Source: Luteimonas kalidii
GTDB taxonomy: Bacteria > Pseudomonadota > Gammaproteobacteria > Xanthomonadales > Xanthomonadaceae
Length of the DNA: 64,000 nt
Reading direction: 5' to 3'
NCBI RefSeq assembly: GCF_029887935.1
Contig: NZ_JARXRO010000011.1
Coordinates: forward strand, 157,485-221,484
The notes beneath the pieces were generated by a model. The model was not told the origin of the DNA. It did no database searches and saw nothing but the letters and a program-made list of their open reading frames with translations. The stretch's first letter is position 1. Each line of letters starts with the position of its first letter. A program made the position numbers and the translations under genes. This document shows, piece by piece, positions 63,782 to 64,000 of the stretch.

Positions 63782-64000
63782 ATGATCGACGGGTTCGTGG
63801 CCTTGTACATCTTCATGCTGGCGGCGATCGCCGGGCACGTGATCATTTCGCGGGTGCCGGTGATCCTGCACACGCCGCTGATGTCGGGCAGCAACTTCAT
63901 CCACGGCATCGTGCTGATCGGCGCTATGGTGGTGCTGGGGCATGCCGACACCACGCTGGAGAAGGCGATCGGCTTCGTCGCGGTGCTGATGGGCGCGGGC
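63782..64000 (+). CDS. pntAB: NAD(P) transhydrogenase subunit alpha, part 2 (PntAB, partial)
   Basis: The window ends inside this gene; 73 residues are visible. They contain hydrophobic helices with the motifs typical of the alpha C-terminal membrane domain dII: LYIFMLAAIAGHVIISRVPVILHTPLMSGSNFIHGIVLIGAMVV (quoted in part: VPVILHTPLMSG, NFIHGIVL). PntAB combines with PntAA and PntB in the proton-translocating enzyme. GGGAGTGGGG precedes the ATG. pntB would be expected just outside the window. Confidence 0.92.
   Translation, partial: MIDGFVALYIFMLAAIAGHVIISRVPVILHTPLMSGSNFIHGIVLIGAMVVLGHADTTLEKAIGFVAVLMGAG

Overview
The window is a high-GC chromosomal segment from a gammaproteobacterium, most probably a member of the Xanthomonadaceae (Lysobacter/Luteimonas/Xanthomonas relatives). 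The reasons are the type IV pilus Chp chemosensory genes, a ColRS-like two-component pair, the oxyR-ahpF-ahpC block, an LptD and a CheB-like protein of xanthomonad type, and two DUF1631 proteins. The genus cannot be settled from sequence reading alone. I saw no transposase, phage gene, CRISPR array, rRNA or tRNA. The genes are tightly packed, many with ATGA/GTGA stop-start overlaps, as expected of core chromosome.

Layout. (1) 1-9877: the 3' end of the Chp twitching-motility signalling operon: pilJ (partial), a very large chpA/pilL hybrid kinase carrying a long LEAER five-residue repeat, a CheB-like protein that has lost catalytic residues, and a CheW-like chpC. (2) 9901-14772: rsmE, bioA, nudE, cysQ, mazG and a small DUF962 membrane protein. 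(3) 14912-21044: DUF486 membrane protein, ColRS-like response regulator and kinase, then a MacA/MacB-type tripartite export system whose adaptor carries an unusual LTxxQ-like insert. (4) 21488-24964: dgkA, a TerC-family gene, lgt-thyA-folA. (5) 24981-32330, minus strand: lptD-surA-pdxA-csaA-rsmA-apaG-apaH, the outer-membrane biogenesis/ribosome-maturation operon with a tRNA-binding-domain protein inserted. (6) 32442-42365: HDAC-like hydrolase, cob(I)alamin adenosyltransferase, an unknown membrane protein, two ubiquinone-type FAD monooxygenases, DUF808, EF-hand protein, rlmM, a deaminase, a Cys-rich lipoprotein, glnS. (7) 42518-50032: a 7TM diguanylate cyclase, msrA, a membrane-anchored unknown, rnk, and the peroxide-stress block oxyR, ahpF, ahpC. 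(8) 50033-56230: an AT-rich regulatory region with a candidate small RNA, then prmC, pip, transglutaminase-like, N-formylglutamate amidohydrolase-like, a NUDIX hydrolase, a stand-alone 5'-3' exonuclease and a nitroreductase. (9) 56297-64000: tandem DUF1631 paralogues, pntAA, and an oppositely oriented DUF3106/anti-sigma/sigma cassette that separates pntAA from pntAB (partial).

Themes that link genes: surface motility and c-di-GMP signalling (Chp, diguanylate cyclase), envelope homeostasis (ColRS-like, MacAB-like, LptD, SurA, Lgt, DgkA), and redox or peroxide defence (OxyR, AhpCF, MsrA, transhydrogenase, nitroreductase).

The least explained parts are the candidate small RNA at 50246-50410 with an anti-Shine-Dalgarno-like loop, the chpA repeat array with 60-bp higher-order units, the LTxxQ insert in the MacA-like adaptor, the interruption of the pnt genes by a sigma cassette, and several start codons placed six bases after a -10-like box, which suggests leaderless mRNAs.
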